A stretch of 64,000 nt of DNA from Flavobacterium sp. ACN6. Its GTDB lineage: Bacteria > Bacteroidota > Bacteroidia > Flavobacteriales > Flavobacteriaceae. The stretch lies in NCBI RefSeq assembly GCF_002304005.1, contig NZ_MRCQ01000006.1:279671-343670 (forward strand), given 5' to 3'. A model generated the notes under the pieces. It searched no databases and was not told where the DNA came from. It saw only the letters and a program-made list of their open reading frames with translations. Positions 8,081-16,632 of this stretch are shown in pieces. Both the position numbers and the translations under genes were made by a program. Every line of letters begins with the position of its first letter. The stretch's first letter is position 1.

Positions 8081-8749
8081 CTATAAAAAGAATGCCAGTA
8101 AAATTCCTAGAACAATCATGGAAACTTTGGCAATATTAAATTTATGTCCTTCGCTGCTTTCAAATATAATTGTTGACGAAATATGGAATAAAATACCAAT
8201 TACAATTGCTGTAATTTCGGTGTAATAATCGTTTAGAAATGGTAAATATTCAGATGCGACAGTTCCAAGCGGTGTCATAATGGCAAAAGTCAGCATAAAA
8301 GCAAAAATGGCTTTTTTGTTTAAATCGGCATTGATGAAAAATGTCGTTAAAATTACCGCAATCGGCAAATGATGAATGGCAATTCCAAGAGCTAAATCGT
8401 GATGATGACTTACCGGAAAACCTTCTAAAAAGGCATGAATACAAAGACTTATAAATAACAACCACGGAATTTGAGACATTTTTGCGTGTCCGTGAACGTG
8501 GCCGTGTTCTGCTCCTTTGGAGAAAAATTCCAAAACAATCTGGAATAAAATCCCGACCATTATAAATATACCAATATTATGATTGTGAGATTTGTAAACC
8601 TCCGGCAGCAAATGCATTACGGTTAATGACAACAAAAATGAACCGCTGAAAGCAAGCAGCAGTTTTAGATTGCTTTTGTTATTTGGTTTAATAAACAAAG
8701 CCACGCTATATCCTAAAAGTACAGAAAATAAGGGTAGTAGATAATTCAT
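8081..8749 (-). CDS. ZIP-family metal transporter
   Basis: This 222-residue integral membrane protein has about eight hydrophobic segments. The paired ZIP motifs are present: HAFLEGFPV in one helix and AIHHLPIAVIL in the next, whose His and Glu residues form the binuclear metal site. A His-rich loop (HGHVHGHAK) before them is typical of ZIP proteins and probably binds zinc or another divalent cation. ZIP proteins move metal into the cytoplasm. It is separated from its neighbours by repeats and appears monocistronic. Metal specificity cannot be read from sequence. Confidence 0.87.
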   Translation of the reverse strand: MNYLLPLFSVLLGYSVALFIKPNNKSNLKLLLAFSGSFLLSLTVMHLLPEVYKSHNHNIGIFIMVGILFQIVLEFFSKGAEHGHVHGHAKMSQIPWLLFISLCIHAFLEGFPVSHHHDLALGIAIHHLPIAVILTTFFINADLNKKAIFAFMLTFAIMTPLGTVASEYLPFLNDYYTEITAIVIGILFHISSTIIFESSEGHKFNIAKVSMIVLGILLAFFL

Positions 8750-8843
8750 TTATGTTTAATCGGTTTTTTATTTAATCGTTTAATCGGTTTTTTTGTCAAT
8801 TTGATTAAGTGATTAAACAAATTAACAGTTAAAACGAATAAAC

Positions 8844-9608
8844 TTACTTAAAAATCATGATTAATCTTTCGCTTTCGGTTTTGTGGAATTTTTTGAGTTT
8901 ATAATCTCCAAAAATATCTAAAAGGTAAATACCAGCTTCGTCCATTAAATCCTGAAAATCTTTTAAGCTTAGCGCTTTTACTTTTTCGGTAAAATGATAT
9001 TTTCGTCCTTGGTCTTCAAAATCAATTTCTTTAAAAATATGTCCGTCTTCAACATATCGTTTGATGTGGAAATCAATTTCGTCTACCGTTTTAGTTTCTT
9101 CAGGAACTAAAGTTTCAATAACCTGAGTTACGTTCATAAAGTCGATTACGGCAAAACCATATTCAGATAAACTTTCTTTAACTGCCTTCAGCGTAGTGAG
9201 ATTGTCATCGTCATTTTCAAAATAACCAAAGCTTGTAAACAAATTAAAAATAGCATCGAACTTTTCTTCAAAGGGTTCGCGCATGTCATGCACTTTAAAA
9301 TGAAGTGTTTCATTGCTGTTTTTGCTGGCTTCTGCAATGCTGTTTTCAGATAAATCTGCACCAAGAACATCGTACCCCAGCTGATTTAAATAAATAGAAT
9401 GACGGCCTTTTCCGCAAGCCAAATCAAGCACTTTTGCTTTTTCCGGCAAATTAAGATAGTGCGTTAAATTGTCCATGAAAACCTGAGCTTCACGATAATT
9501 GCGGTCCTTATAAAGTATGTGATAATAAGGAGTGTCAAACCACGAAGTATACCAATTTTGGTTGTCATCTTCTTGATTTGGGTTTGATGCGTTATGCTTT
9601 TCAGACAT
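8844..9608 (-). CDS. Class I SAM-dependent methyltransferase
   Basis: The 254-residue protein has motif I VLDLACGKGRHSIYL (about 61-75), the acidic strand end VLGADLSENSI and the motif DAIFNLFTSFGYF, defining a Rossmann-fold class I methyltransferase of the Methyltransf_25 type. The N-terminal WYTSWFDTPYYHILYKDR is typical of flavobacterial members. The substrate is unknown; small-molecule rather than nucleic-acid substrates are usual for this subfamily. It is divergent from the RNA methyltransferase gene at 9760. Confidence 0.88.
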   Translation of the reverse strand: MSEKHNASNPNQEDDNQNWYTSWFDTPYYHILYKDRNYREAQVFMDNLTHYLNLPEKAKVLDLACGKGRHSIYLNQLGYDVLGADLSENSIAEASKNSNETLHFKVHDMREPFEEKFDAIFNLFTSFGYFENDDDNLTTLKAVKESLSEYGFAVIDFMNVTQVIETLVPEETKTVDEIDFHIKRYVEDGHIFKEIDFEDQGRKYHFTEKVKALSLKDFQDLMDEAGIYLLDIFGDYKLKKFHKTESERLIMIFK

Positions 9609-9649
9609 TTATTCTATTTCAATTAATTCAAAGTCCGGCAAATTTAGTG

Positions 9650-9727
9650 TATTTTTGCCGAAAAATAACTATTTAGCAACGATACATTGTTGCATTATCT
9701 AGAGATGCGCTGTAATGCATCTTTTTT
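9650..9727 (+). promoter_or_regulatory. Candidate promoter and hairpin leader of the THUMP methyltransferase gene
   Basis: A -7 element TATTTTTG (9650-9657) precedes a leader with hairpin GCAAC/GTTGC (9676-9693) and hairpin AGATGC/GCATCT (9703-9722) followed by six T, resembling a terminator 33 bp before the ATG. TGCATTA (9691-9697) can pair instead with TAATGCA (9713-9719), which would exclude both hairpins. It may be an attenuator, a small RNA, or a decayed copy of a dispersed hairpin repeat. Confidence 0.4.
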
Positions 9728-9759
9728 AAATTTTAGTTTTTTTTAAATCAATAGATAAG

Positions 9760-10923
9760 ATGGAAGAAAATTTTAAAATGATCGCCAAGTGTTTTTTTGG
9801 CTTTGAAGAAATATTAGAACAAGAATTACGCGCACTTGGAGCTCAGGATGTTGAAAAGGGAGTGAGAATGGTAAGTTTTAAGGGAGATAAAGGTTTTATG
9901 TATAAAGCCAATTTGTCTTTGCGTACGGCTCTTAAAGTCTTAAAACCAATTTACTCTTTTAGAGCTAATAATGAGCAGGCATTGTATAAAGGAATTTCGG
10001 GTGTAAACTGGTCGAAATTTTTAAATGCTAACCAGACTTTTGTAATTGATGCAACAGTGCATTCTACGTATTTCAATCATTCTGAGTTTGTTTCTCAAAA
10101 ATGTAAAGATGCCATTGTAGATCAGTTTAGAGAGAGAACAGGACAACGCCCAAGTATTGATAAACAATATCCAGATTTACGTATTAACGTTCATATTGAT
10201 AAAGATCAGGTTTCGGTTGCTTTAGATACTTCTGGAAACTCACTGCATCAGCGTGGTTACAGAACTGCTACGAATATTGCGCCTATTAACGAGGTTTTGG
10301 CAGCGGGAATTTTATTGTTGTCAGGCTGGGAAGGTCAAAGTCACTTTTTGGACCCGATGTGTGGTTCTGGAACTTTTTTGGCAGAAGCGGCAATGATTGC
10401 CTGCAATATTCCAGCAAATATCAACAGAAAAGAATTTGCTTTTGAAAAATGGAAAGATTGGGACAATGATTTGTTCGATGAAATTATAAATAGTTTGATG
10501 AAAAAAACAAAAGAGTTTCATTATACTATTAAAGGTTACGATAAAGCGCCAAGTGCAGTAAGCAAAGCAAAAGACAATATTAGAAATGCAAATCTGGAGG
10601 ATTATGTAACAATCCGTGAGGATAACTTTTTTGATACGGAAAAAGAAACAGAAGGAAAACTTCATATTGTGTTCAACCCGCCGTATGATGAGCGTTTGGA
10701 TATTCAGATGGAGAAATTCTACACCAGTATTGGAGATACACTAAAGAAAAACTATCCAGGAACAAATGCTTGGTTTATTACAGCAAATCTAGAAGCTTTA
10801 AAATTCGTTGGACTAAAACCTTCAAGAAAAATTAAACTTTTCAACGCTAGTTTAGAAGCGCGTTTGGTGAAATACGAAATGTACGAAGGAAGTAAGAGAA
10901 CGAAATTTCAGGTCTCTGAATAG
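9760..10923 (+). CDS. THUMP-domain rRNA methyltransferase (RlmL/Trm14-like)
   Basis: The 387-residue protein has an N-terminal THUMP/ferredoxin-like region (about 1-160, AKCFFGFEEILEQELRALGA) that binds RNA, then a class I methyltransferase domain with motif I FLDPMCGSGTFLAEAA and the catalytic NPPY motif (HIVFNPPYDERL), typical of N2-guanine methylation. It corresponds to the N-terminal half of E. coli RlmL, so 23S rRNA G2445 is a likely but unproven target. The first ATG is used because the THUMP domain begins immediately after it. Its leader is unusual (see 9650-9727). Confidence 0.9.
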   Translation: MEENFKMIAKCFFGFEEILEQELRALGAQDVEKGVRMVSFKGDKGFMYKANLSLRTALKVLKPIYSFRANNEQALYKGISGVNWSKFLNANQTFVIDATVHSTYFNHSEFVSQKCKDAIVDQFRERTGQRPSIDKQYPDLRINVHIDKDQVSVALDTSGNSLHQRGYRTATNIAPINEVLAAGILLLSGWEGQSHFLDPMCGSGTFLAEAAMIACNIPANINRKEFAFEKWKDWDNDLFDEIINSLMKKTKEFHYTIKGYDKAPSAVSKAKDNIRNANLEDYVTIREDNFFDTEKETEGKLHIVFNPPYDERLDIQMEKFYTSIGDTLKKNYPGTNAWFITANLEALKFVGLKPSRKIKLFNASLEARLVKYEMYEGSKRTKFQVSE

Positions 10924-11092
10924 GTGCAAAGGATCAGAGGTACAAAGAGGCAAAGGGAATTACTTTGCATCTTTCCAACTTAAAACTTTCACTCGATAAG
11001 AATATTAAAAATATGGAACAAATACAACAAAATTAAAGAGGCGAACAACCTTTGCACCTTTGAGCCTTTGTAACTTTGTACCTCAAAAAAGA
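10924..11092. repeat. Opposed CAAAGG / CCTTTG repeat arms
   Basis: The gap opens with AGGTGCAAAGGATCAGAGG and ends with ACCTTTGCACCTTTGAGCC. These are imperfect inverted arms built of roughly 10-bp CAAAGG-type units, able to form a long hairpin around an AT-rich centre. Confidence 0.6.
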
Positions 11093-11097
11093 AAAAA

Positions 11098-11334
11098 ATG
11101 TCAAAACTACAAGTAAGAGCTTTTTTATATCAATTAGGAACTTTCGCAATTCTATTTATTTTAGTACGATTTATAGTTGCTGCATATACAGGATTAACTG
11201 GATTTTGGATTCCGCTGACTGCTTTTGTGGTGGCTACGATTATTGGCCCAAAATTTCAGGCGGTAAAAACCAAAGACGGAGAGAAACTTTTTATGAAATG
11301 GATTTTTGTAAAAGGAATTAAGGAAATAGGGTAG
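11098..11334 (+). CDS. Small conserved two-TM membrane protein
   Basis: The 78-residue protein has two hydrophobic helices (about 13-30, TFAILFILVRFIVAAYTGL, and 35-52) and an amphipathic C-terminus with KTKDGEKLFMKWIFVKG. The start ATG at 11098 is preceded by an A-rich stretch. I recognise similar short proteins in flavobacterial genomes but know no function. It stands alone between two repeat regions. Confidence 0.7.
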   Translation: MSKLQVRAFLYQLGTFAILFILVRFIVAAYTGLTGFWIPLTAFVVATIIGPKFQAVKTKDGEKLFMKWIFVKGIKEIG

Positions 11335-11510
11335 GTTAAAGAACGAAGGTTCTAAGATACTAAGGTACTGAGGCTCTAAGGTTTTGATACTTTGAGATTT
11401 TAAGTTTTTGACTGAAATAAAAAAGCCGCCAATTCTTAAATTGGCGGCTTTTTCAATCTCAGCACCTCAGCACCTTAGTGCCTCAGTACCTTAAACTCTA
11501 AGTACCTTAT
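11335..11510. repeat. Opposed CTAAGG / CCTTAG repeat arms around a terminator
   Basis: GGTTCTAAGATACTAAGGTAC and following CTAAGG units lie left of the terminator, and CAGCACCTTAGTGCCTCAG units lie right of it. The arrangement is inverted and centred on the bidirectional terminator at 11420-11453, between convergent genes. Confidence 0.6.
11420..11453. terminator. Bidirectional terminator between convergent genes
   Basis: Perfect 15-bp stem AAAAAGCCGCCAATT / AATTGGCGGCTTTTT with a four-base loop, A-rich on one side and T-rich on the other, serving both 11098-11334 and the rlmD operon. Confidence 0.9.
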
Positions 11511-12319
11511 TTTTTCTCAATCTCTTGGATCTGTGGTATTTTTATTTTTTTCTTGTAAATTGGAATGAAATAAGAAACAGTATAATTAAAACCAACACCA
11601 AAACTTCCGTCATATGTTCTATTGAAACCTGGAATATAAAGATTGTCAAAACCGCTGGGTTTTTTATTAGTTGCCAGAAGTTTTAGCTGTACGCCAAAAC
11701 CAACAAAAATATTGTCAAAAACCTCCGCTTTTAATCCCAAAGCAACCTCAAGCCAGCTAGCAGAAAGTCCGCTGTATTTTTGATTTACATCTACAGCAGG
11801 CAATTCTCCCCAATACGGATTAGGATTATAAATTTTATAGCTGTTTAGATCTTGGCTGAAAGAGCTAAAACCACCACGAAGACCAATTGTGATTAAGTTT
11901 TCCATGTCGAGCCAGTTTTCATAAAAATTATAATCAAAACCTGCTTTAATATATGTTCCAGAAGCCGACGAATTTAATCGGTCGTCATCTGTTGTTTTAT
12001 TTTCATAACCCAATTCTGCCGCCAGATAATATTTTTTTGTTAATCTCCAGTCGCCGACAAATTCCACACCTTTATAATCTTTATCATAAAGACCGCGAGT
12101 AAGTTTGTATAAATCAACACCAACACGAAGACCGTAACGATCTGTTTTTATAACGCTGTCTTTTTTAACTTCCTGAATTTGTGGTTTGGCAGCTACCGTT
12201 TTAGGTTTTGCCGTTGTGGTTTCCTTTTTTACTGTAGTCTCAGGAATTTCTTGAGCCTGTCCTAAAAGCACTGAAAACAATAAACAAAAACTAGAAATAA
12301 ACTTCAATGTGTGTTTCAT
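11507..12319 (-). CDS. Outer-membrane-barrel-like protein (DUF6048-like)
   Basis: The 270-residue product has a signal peptide ending near LLGQAQ, a low-complexity linker rich in Lys, Thr and Pro (KKETTTAKPKTVAAKPQ), then alternating aromatic strands (GLRVGVDLYKLTRGLY, TYIKAGFDYNFYENW, FGVGFNYTVSYFIP) like a small outer-membrane barrel. It fits my memory of DUF6048, which in Flavobacteriaceae follows a DUF6452 gene and rlmD as here. The ATG at 12319 starts directly at the signal peptide and overlaps the preceding gene by 29 bp. Function unknown. Confidence 0.78.
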   Translation of the reverse strand: MKHTLKFISSFCLLFSVLLGQAQEIPETTVKKETTTAKPKTVAAKPQIQEVKKDSVIKTDRYGLRVGVDLYKLTRGLYDKDYKGVEFVGDWRLTKKYYLAAELGYENKTTDDDRLNSSASGTYIKAGFDYNFYENWLDMENLITIGLRGGFSSFSQDLNSYKIYNPNPYWGELPAVDVNQKYSGLSASWLEVALGLKAEVFDNIFVGFGVQLKLLATNKKPSGFDNLYIPGFNRTYDGSFGVGFNYTVSYFIPIYKKKIKIPQIQEIEKK

Positions 12320-12824
12320 CTTCAGATTCAATATTAGGGTTTTTTAATTGTACATCAGTCATCCAAACACTATCTCCATCTGGATCTGTGCGTAGAAATT
12401 CGCTGCCAGGTTTTAAATCAAAAATAGTTTTAAAACCACAGGCTCTAGATACATATACATTTTGGCCAGTATAGTTAATGGTTAGCACATCCGTATTTAG
12501 ATTTGTGCTGGCTGCGTTATAAATAAATTTATAAGTAACCGTACTGTCATTAACTTTTAGAGGAATTGATACTGTTGAACCGTTGGTCAAATATCTTGTT
12601 TCATCATCTTCTGCAGCATTTTCGTTGAAAACAATTCCCTCGTCCATGCCTTCACCAATTACTTTTAAATTGCTGACATTTTTAGTTCTTGTAGGGTTGG
12701 CGCTATCGTAAAATGTAATTACCAATCTTGGTGTAGTTGGAGTACTTCCATCACAGATATCATCTTTCTCACAGCTTGACAAGCCAAAAGTAAAGAGAAG
12801 CAAAATAGAGATTATTTTTTTCAT
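12291..12824 (-). CDS. Putative lipoprotein (DUF6452-like)
   Basis: The 177-residue protein starts with a lipoprotein signal (LLFTFGLSSCEKDD, lipobox Cys18). The mature part is strand-rich with two more cysteines and ends in a tail that overlaps the next gene. It resembles DUF6452, a family from Flavobacteriaceae that sits between rlmD and DUF6048, exactly this order. The 9-bp gap after rlmD and the 29-bp overlap with the next gene indicate one operon. Function unknown. Confidence 0.78.
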   Translation of the reverse strand: MKKIISILLLFTFGLSSCEKDDICDGSTPTTPRLVITFYDSANPTRTKNVSNLKVIGEGMDEGIVFNENAAEDDETRYLTNGSTVSIPLKVNDSTVTYKFIYNAASTNLNTDVLTINYTGQNVYVSRACGFKTIFDLKPGSEFLRTDPDGDSVWMTDVQLKNPNIESEDETHIEVYF

Positions 12825-12833
12825 GTATATTTT

Positions 12834-14246
12834 CTATCGAAGTTCTAAAAGTACAACATTTTCAACATGATGCGTCTGCGGAAACATATCTACAGGTCTA
12901 ACACGTGTAACTTTGTATTTTTCATCCATTAAAGCCAAATCACGAGCCTGAGTTGCAGAATTACAGCTTACATAAACGACTCTTTTAGGAGCGATTTTCA
13001 AGATTTGTTCTACTACATCTTTATGCATTCCGTCGCGAGGCGGATCTGTGATAATTACATCAGGTTTGCCATGCTGCGCTATAAAAGCTTCATTAAATAC
13101 AACTTTCATGTCTCCAACAAAAAACTCGCAATTGGTAATATTATTGCGTTCTGCATTTGCTTTTGCATCAATAATTGCTTCTGGAACACTTTCTACTCCA
13201 ATTACTTTTTTTGCTTTTTTAGAAACGAATTGAGCAATTGTACCTGTTCCTGTATATAAATCATATACGACTTCGTTTCCAGTTAGATCTGCAAAATCGC
13301 GGGTGATTTTATACAATTCGTAAGCTTGGTCTGAATTGGTTTGATAGAAAGATTTTGCATTAATGCTAAATTTCAATCCTTCCATTTCTTCCAGAATATA
13401 ATTTCTTCCTTTATAAAGAACAACATCTTGGTCGTAAATGGTATCATTTGCTTTTCCGTTTACAACGTATTGCAATGAAGTAATTTGAGGGAATTTCTCG
13501 TATAAGTGATCTAAGATTAATTCTCTGTTTATTTTGTCTTCTTCAAAAAACTGAATTAAAACCATGATTTCTCCAGTCGAAACAGTACGGATCATTACAG
13601 TTCTCAATAATCCGGAATGTTCTCTCGGATTAAAAAAAGCTAAATTATGTTCGTTTGCAAAGGCACGGATTTCGTTACGAATTGCATTCGAAGGATCTTC
13701 TTGTAAGTGACATTTATTGATGTCCAGAATTTTGTCCCACATTTTAGGAATATGAAATCCCAGAGCATTTCTATTCCCTAAATCCTCTGTGCTTTCAATT
13801 TCTTTTTCTGTAAGCCATCTGCTGTTAGAAAAAGAAAATTCCATTTTATTTCTATAGAAAAACTGTTTTTCAGAACCTAAAATGGTTTCAAATTCCGGAA
13901 GTTCAATTTTTCCTATTCTTTGTAAGTGATTTTTAACTTCATTTTGTTTGAATGCAAGCTGCTGGCTGTATTTCATATTCTGCCATTTGCAACCTCCGCA
14001 AACTCCAAAATGTTCGCATACCGGCTCTACTCTGTAATCAGATAATTCATGAAATTTTACAGCTTTACCTTCGTAATAAGCTTTTCTTTTTTTAAATGTC
14101 TGCACGTCAACCACATCTCCAGGTACCACATTCGGAATAAAGATTACTTTTCCGTCCGGTGCTTTGGCAACTGAAACTCCTTTTGCACCAGCATCAAGAA
14201 CTTGAATTTGATGAAAGACAACTTTGTCTGTATTTTTTCTTCCCAT
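12834..14246 (-). CDS. rlmD: 23S rRNA (uracil-1939-C5)-methyltransferase
   Basis: RlmD/RumA methylates C5 of a uracil in 23S rRNA using S-adenosylmethionine. The 470-residue protein has an N-terminal TRAM domain (about 1-70), a [4Fe-4S] cysteine cluster in CEHFGVCGGCKWQ with a fourth Cys near 170 (NKCHL), and a C-terminal TrmA-type domain with VYDLYTGTGTIAQF, DPPRDGMH and the catalytic YVSCNSATQARD. Length and motifs are normal for the family. It heads an operon with the DUF6452 and DUF6048 genes. Its promoter predicts a very short or absent 5' leader (14251-14280). Confidence 0.95.
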   Translation of the reverse strand: MGRKNTDKVVFHQIQVLDAGAKGVSVAKAPDGKVIFIPNVVPGDVVDVQTFKKRKAYYEGKAVKFHELSDYRVEPVCEHFGVCGGCKWQNMKYSQQLAFKQNEVKNHLQRIGKIELPEFETILGSEKQFFYRNKMEFSFSNSRWLTEKEIESTEDLGNRNALGFHIPKMWDKILDINKCHLQEDPSNAIRNEIRAFANEHNLAFFNPREHSGLLRTVMIRTVSTGEIMVLIQFFEEDKINRELILDHLYEKFPQITSLQYVVNGKANDTIYDQDVVLYKGRNYILEEMEGLKFSINAKSFYQTNSDQAYELYKITRDFADLTGNEVVYDLYTGTGTIAQFVSKKAKKVIGVESVPEAIIDAKANAERNNITNCEFFVGDMKVVFNEAFIAQHGKPDVIITDPPRDGMHKDVVEQILKIAPKRVVYVSCNSATQARDLALMDEKYKVTRVRPVDMFPQTHHVENVVLLELR

Positions 14247-14250
14247 AGCG

Positions 14251-14280
14251 CAAAAATAAGCCTTTGAAAACTTTTACAAA
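14251..14280 (-). promoter_or_regulatory. rlmD promoter, nearly leaderless
   Basis: On the minus strand TTTG, 18 bp, TATTTTTG fits the Bacteroidota -33/-7 consensus. The ATG begins five bases after the -7 element, so the transcript should start at or within a few bases of the start codon. Confidence 0.7.
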
Positions 14281-14403
14281 TTTTATTTTAAAAATATTTT
14301 AGAAATTCTTCAAAAAATTAGTTTGCTAAGCTTTAAAAGTTAATTTTGTTTACCCAAATTTGCCCATTAAAACTAGAATTAACCTACAATATTGTTGCTT
14401 TTT

Positions 14404-15453
14404 ATGAAGTTGTACCACAAGCTCTCCCAAATCAGCTTTCTGAAAAAAAGTTATGCATTTAAATTTTTATTTGTTGCTTTTATTGGGATTCACATTCCTT
14501 TAATCGGAATATTATTTTTTGTTTTATACTTTGAATACAGTATTTCGCCAACCTCAATACTGGTTTTTTCGTTAATAATGACTTTGCTTGCCACGGCGAT
14601 AACACTTTGGGTTTTAAATAAGCTTATAAAACCTATTGCAACTGCTTCAAAAGCTTTAGATGATTATCGCAGTACCAGAAAATTATCTGTTTTACCAACA
14701 GAATATTCAGATGAAGCAGGATTGCTTATGTGTAATATACAAGAGTCTATTTATGAAGCTGAAAACTTTATTAATGAGAAACAGGATTTAGTATATATGC
14801 TTTCGCATGATTTGAAAAATTTTGCTGGAAATCCGCAGGGTTTGGCCAAATTAATTATAAGCGAAAATCCTTCAGACTCCGTAAAAAATCTGGCAGAATT
14901 AATCTGTGAATCAACTGATCTACAGTTTCGATATATAGAAAATTTTATTAAACTGTTAAAAGAGCAGGATGAAGTCGTAAAAGTTAATCCAGAGATAAAA
15001 ACAGTTTTATTTCCTAATATTTTTCCTTTTATAAATCAGCAGGTAGAACAGCGTTTATTCGATAAAAATATAAAATTGAATTTGGTTTTAGAATGTGTTG
15101 AAGCAAAACTAAAAATTGACGAAGGTCTTCTGATTCAGGTTTTGGTTAACTTGATCAGCAATGCGGTTAAGTTTTCTTATTTTGACAGTGAAATCAAGGT
15201 CAGAATTTTTTCTGAAGATTCAAAATTAATTTTAACCGTTCAAGATTCTGGAATAGGCTTCGATAAAAATCAGATTGAAGAACTATTTAAAAAGTTTACC
15301 AAAATGAGCAGACTTGGAACTGCCAGCGAAGGTTCTACAGGAATAGGGTTGTATTTATGCAAAAAAATCATAGAACGAAACAAAGGCCGATTGAGTGCTA
15401 CTAGCGAAGGTAAAAATAAAGGAGCCGAATTTAGAATTGAGTTTGATATATAA
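14404..15453 (+). CDS. Membrane sensor histidine kinase, orphan
   Basis: The ATG at 14404 gives 349 residues; an upstream TTG is possible but less likely. Two TM helices (about 20-43 and 48-72) with almost no periplasmic loop lead to a HAMP-like linker, a dimerisation helix with His135 in MLSHDLKNF, and an HATPase domain with N-box NLISNAVKFS, G1 box DSGIGFDKNQ and G2 box GSTGIGLYLCKK. The usual Pro after the phospho-His motif is replaced by Phe. No response regulator lies nearby, so it is an orphan kinase. The lack of a sensor loop suggests it senses membrane state or a partner protein. Confidence 0.88.
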   Translation: MKLYHKLSQISFLKKSYAFKFLFVAFIGIHIPLIGILFFVLYFEYSISPTSILVFSLIMTLLATAITLWVLNKLIKPIATASKALDDYRSTRKLSVLPTEYSDEAGLLMCNIQESIYEAENFINEKQDLVYMLSHDLKNFAGNPQGLAKLIISENPSDSVKNLAELICESTDLQFRYIENFIKLLKEQDEVVKVNPEIKTVLFPNIFPFINQQVEQRLFDKNIKLNLVLECVEAKLKIDEGLLIQVLVNLISNAVKFSYFDSEIKVRIFSEDSKLILTVQDSGIGFDKNQIEELFKKFTKMSRLGTASEGSTGIGLYLCKKIIERNKGRLSATSEGKNKGAEFRIEFDI

Positions 15454-15493
15454 AAAAGGTTATTAAGAATGTAAATCTTAATAACCTTTTTTT
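15454..15493 (+). terminator. Terminator after the histidine kinase gene
   Basis: A 16-bp stem based on AAAAGGTTATTAAGA / TCTTAATAACCTTTT ends in T-rich DNA. It can also serve the convergent aldo/keto reductase gene. Confidence 0.85.
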
Positions 15494-15503
15494 GAGTGAA
15501 ATA

Positions 15504-16490
15504 TTACCAAAGCTGGTGAACAGACGGTTTAATGTATTCATTATATATTTTATTCATTTCTGAAATTTGTTCCGAAGTTAATTTAGGAGTATCATAAACC
15601 GATAAATTCGATACAACATGATCGACTTTTGATGCACCAGGAATAATACAGCTGATTTCATTAAAACTTAAAATCCACTGCAAAGCAATAGGAGCAAGGT
15701 TTGGTGTTTCTGGAAATAAGGCTTTTAATGCTTCAACCGCTTGTAAGCCCAATTCATAATCAATTCCAGAGAATGTTTCTCCTTTATCAAATGCTTCTCC
15801 GTTACGATTAAAGTTACGATGATCCTGAGGATCAAAAGTTGTTTTTTCGCTAAATGTACCCGTTAAAAGTCCGCTTGCCAATGGAACTCTTGCTATAATT
15901 CCAATATCTTTCTTTTTAGCTTCAGAGAAAAATAATTCAGATGGACGCTGGCGAAACAAATTGAAAATAATCTGAACAGTCGTTACATTAGAATATTCTA
16001 TTGCTTTTAAGGCTTCTTCGACTTTTTCTACACTTACGCCCAGATTAAGTATTTTTCCTTGTTCTTTTAATCGGTCAAAAAGTTCAAAGATTTCAGGACG
16101 ATAATATACTTCTGTCGGCGGGCAGTGCAGCTGAATAAGGTCTAATGTTTCTAGTCCAGTTCTTTTTAAACTGTCTTCCACAAATTTCTGAAGCACTTTT
16201 GGGGTATACCCTTCATTTACATGCGGATTTATCTGACGTCCGCATTTTGTAGCAACATAAATTCGTTCCGATCGGGATCGAACTACTCTGCCGACAGCAG
16301 TTTCGCTTAAACCATTTTCATAAACATCGGCAGTATCAATAAAATTAACGCCATTGTCAATAGCGGTATTCAAAAGTTCATCGGCAGTTTTATCATCAAA
16401 ACCCGATCCCCATTTCCCTCCAACCTGCCAAGTGCCAAGTGAGATTTCAGAGATAGTAAAGTTTGTTTTTCCTAGTTTTCTGTAGTTCAT
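15504..16490 (-). CDS. Aldo/keto reductase
   Basis: The 328-residue TIM-barrel protein has the AKR catalytic tetrad Asp52 and Tyr57 (FIDTADVYENG), Lys82 (ATKCGRQ) and His122 (DLIQLHCPP), plus the C-terminal NADPH-binding region IIPGASKVDHVVSNL. It reduces carbonyl compounds with NADPH; the physiological substrate is unknown. Subfamily features (opening MNYRKLGKTNFTISEISLGTW) match the YajO/YhdN-like group. It lies downstream of cysM but is separated by repeat arms, so it is probably transcribed separately. Confidence 0.9.
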   Translation of the reverse strand: MNYRKLGKTNFTISEISLGTWQVGGKWGSGFDDKTADELLNTAIDNGVNFIDTADVYENGLSETAVGRVVRSRSERIYVATKCGRQINPHVNEGYTPKVLQKFVEDSLKRTGLETLDLIQLHCPPTEVYYRPEIFELFDRLKEQGKILNLGVSVEKVEEALKAIEYSNVTTVQIIFNLFRQRPSELFFSEAKKKDIGIIARVPLASGLLTGTFSEKTTFDPQDHRNFNRNGEAFDKGETFSGIDYELGLQAVEALKALFPETPNLAPIALQWILSFNEISCIIPGASKVDHVVSNLSVYDTPKLTSEQISEMNKIYNEYIKPSVHQLW

Positions 16491-16632
16491 TTCTTTTTTT
16501 TAAAGGTTCAAAGGCTCAGAGGTGCAAAGTGGCAAAGGTTTTTTTTGAAGCTCAAAGGTTCAAAGGCACAAAGTTTTTGGACTTCTGTAAAACCTTTGCA
16601 CCTTTGAAGCTTTGCAACTTTGAACCTTATTT
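16491..16632. repeat. Opposed CAAAGG / CCTTTG repeat arms
   Basis: AAAGGTTCAAAGGCTCAGAGG and further CAAAGG units on the left face CCTTTGCACCTTTGAAGC on the right, forming an inverted array like those at 10924 and 57114. Confidence 0.65.

Noticed and set aside
14404..15453. Two-component system
   Set aside because: No response regulator gene lies within several kilobases; only the kinase is present.
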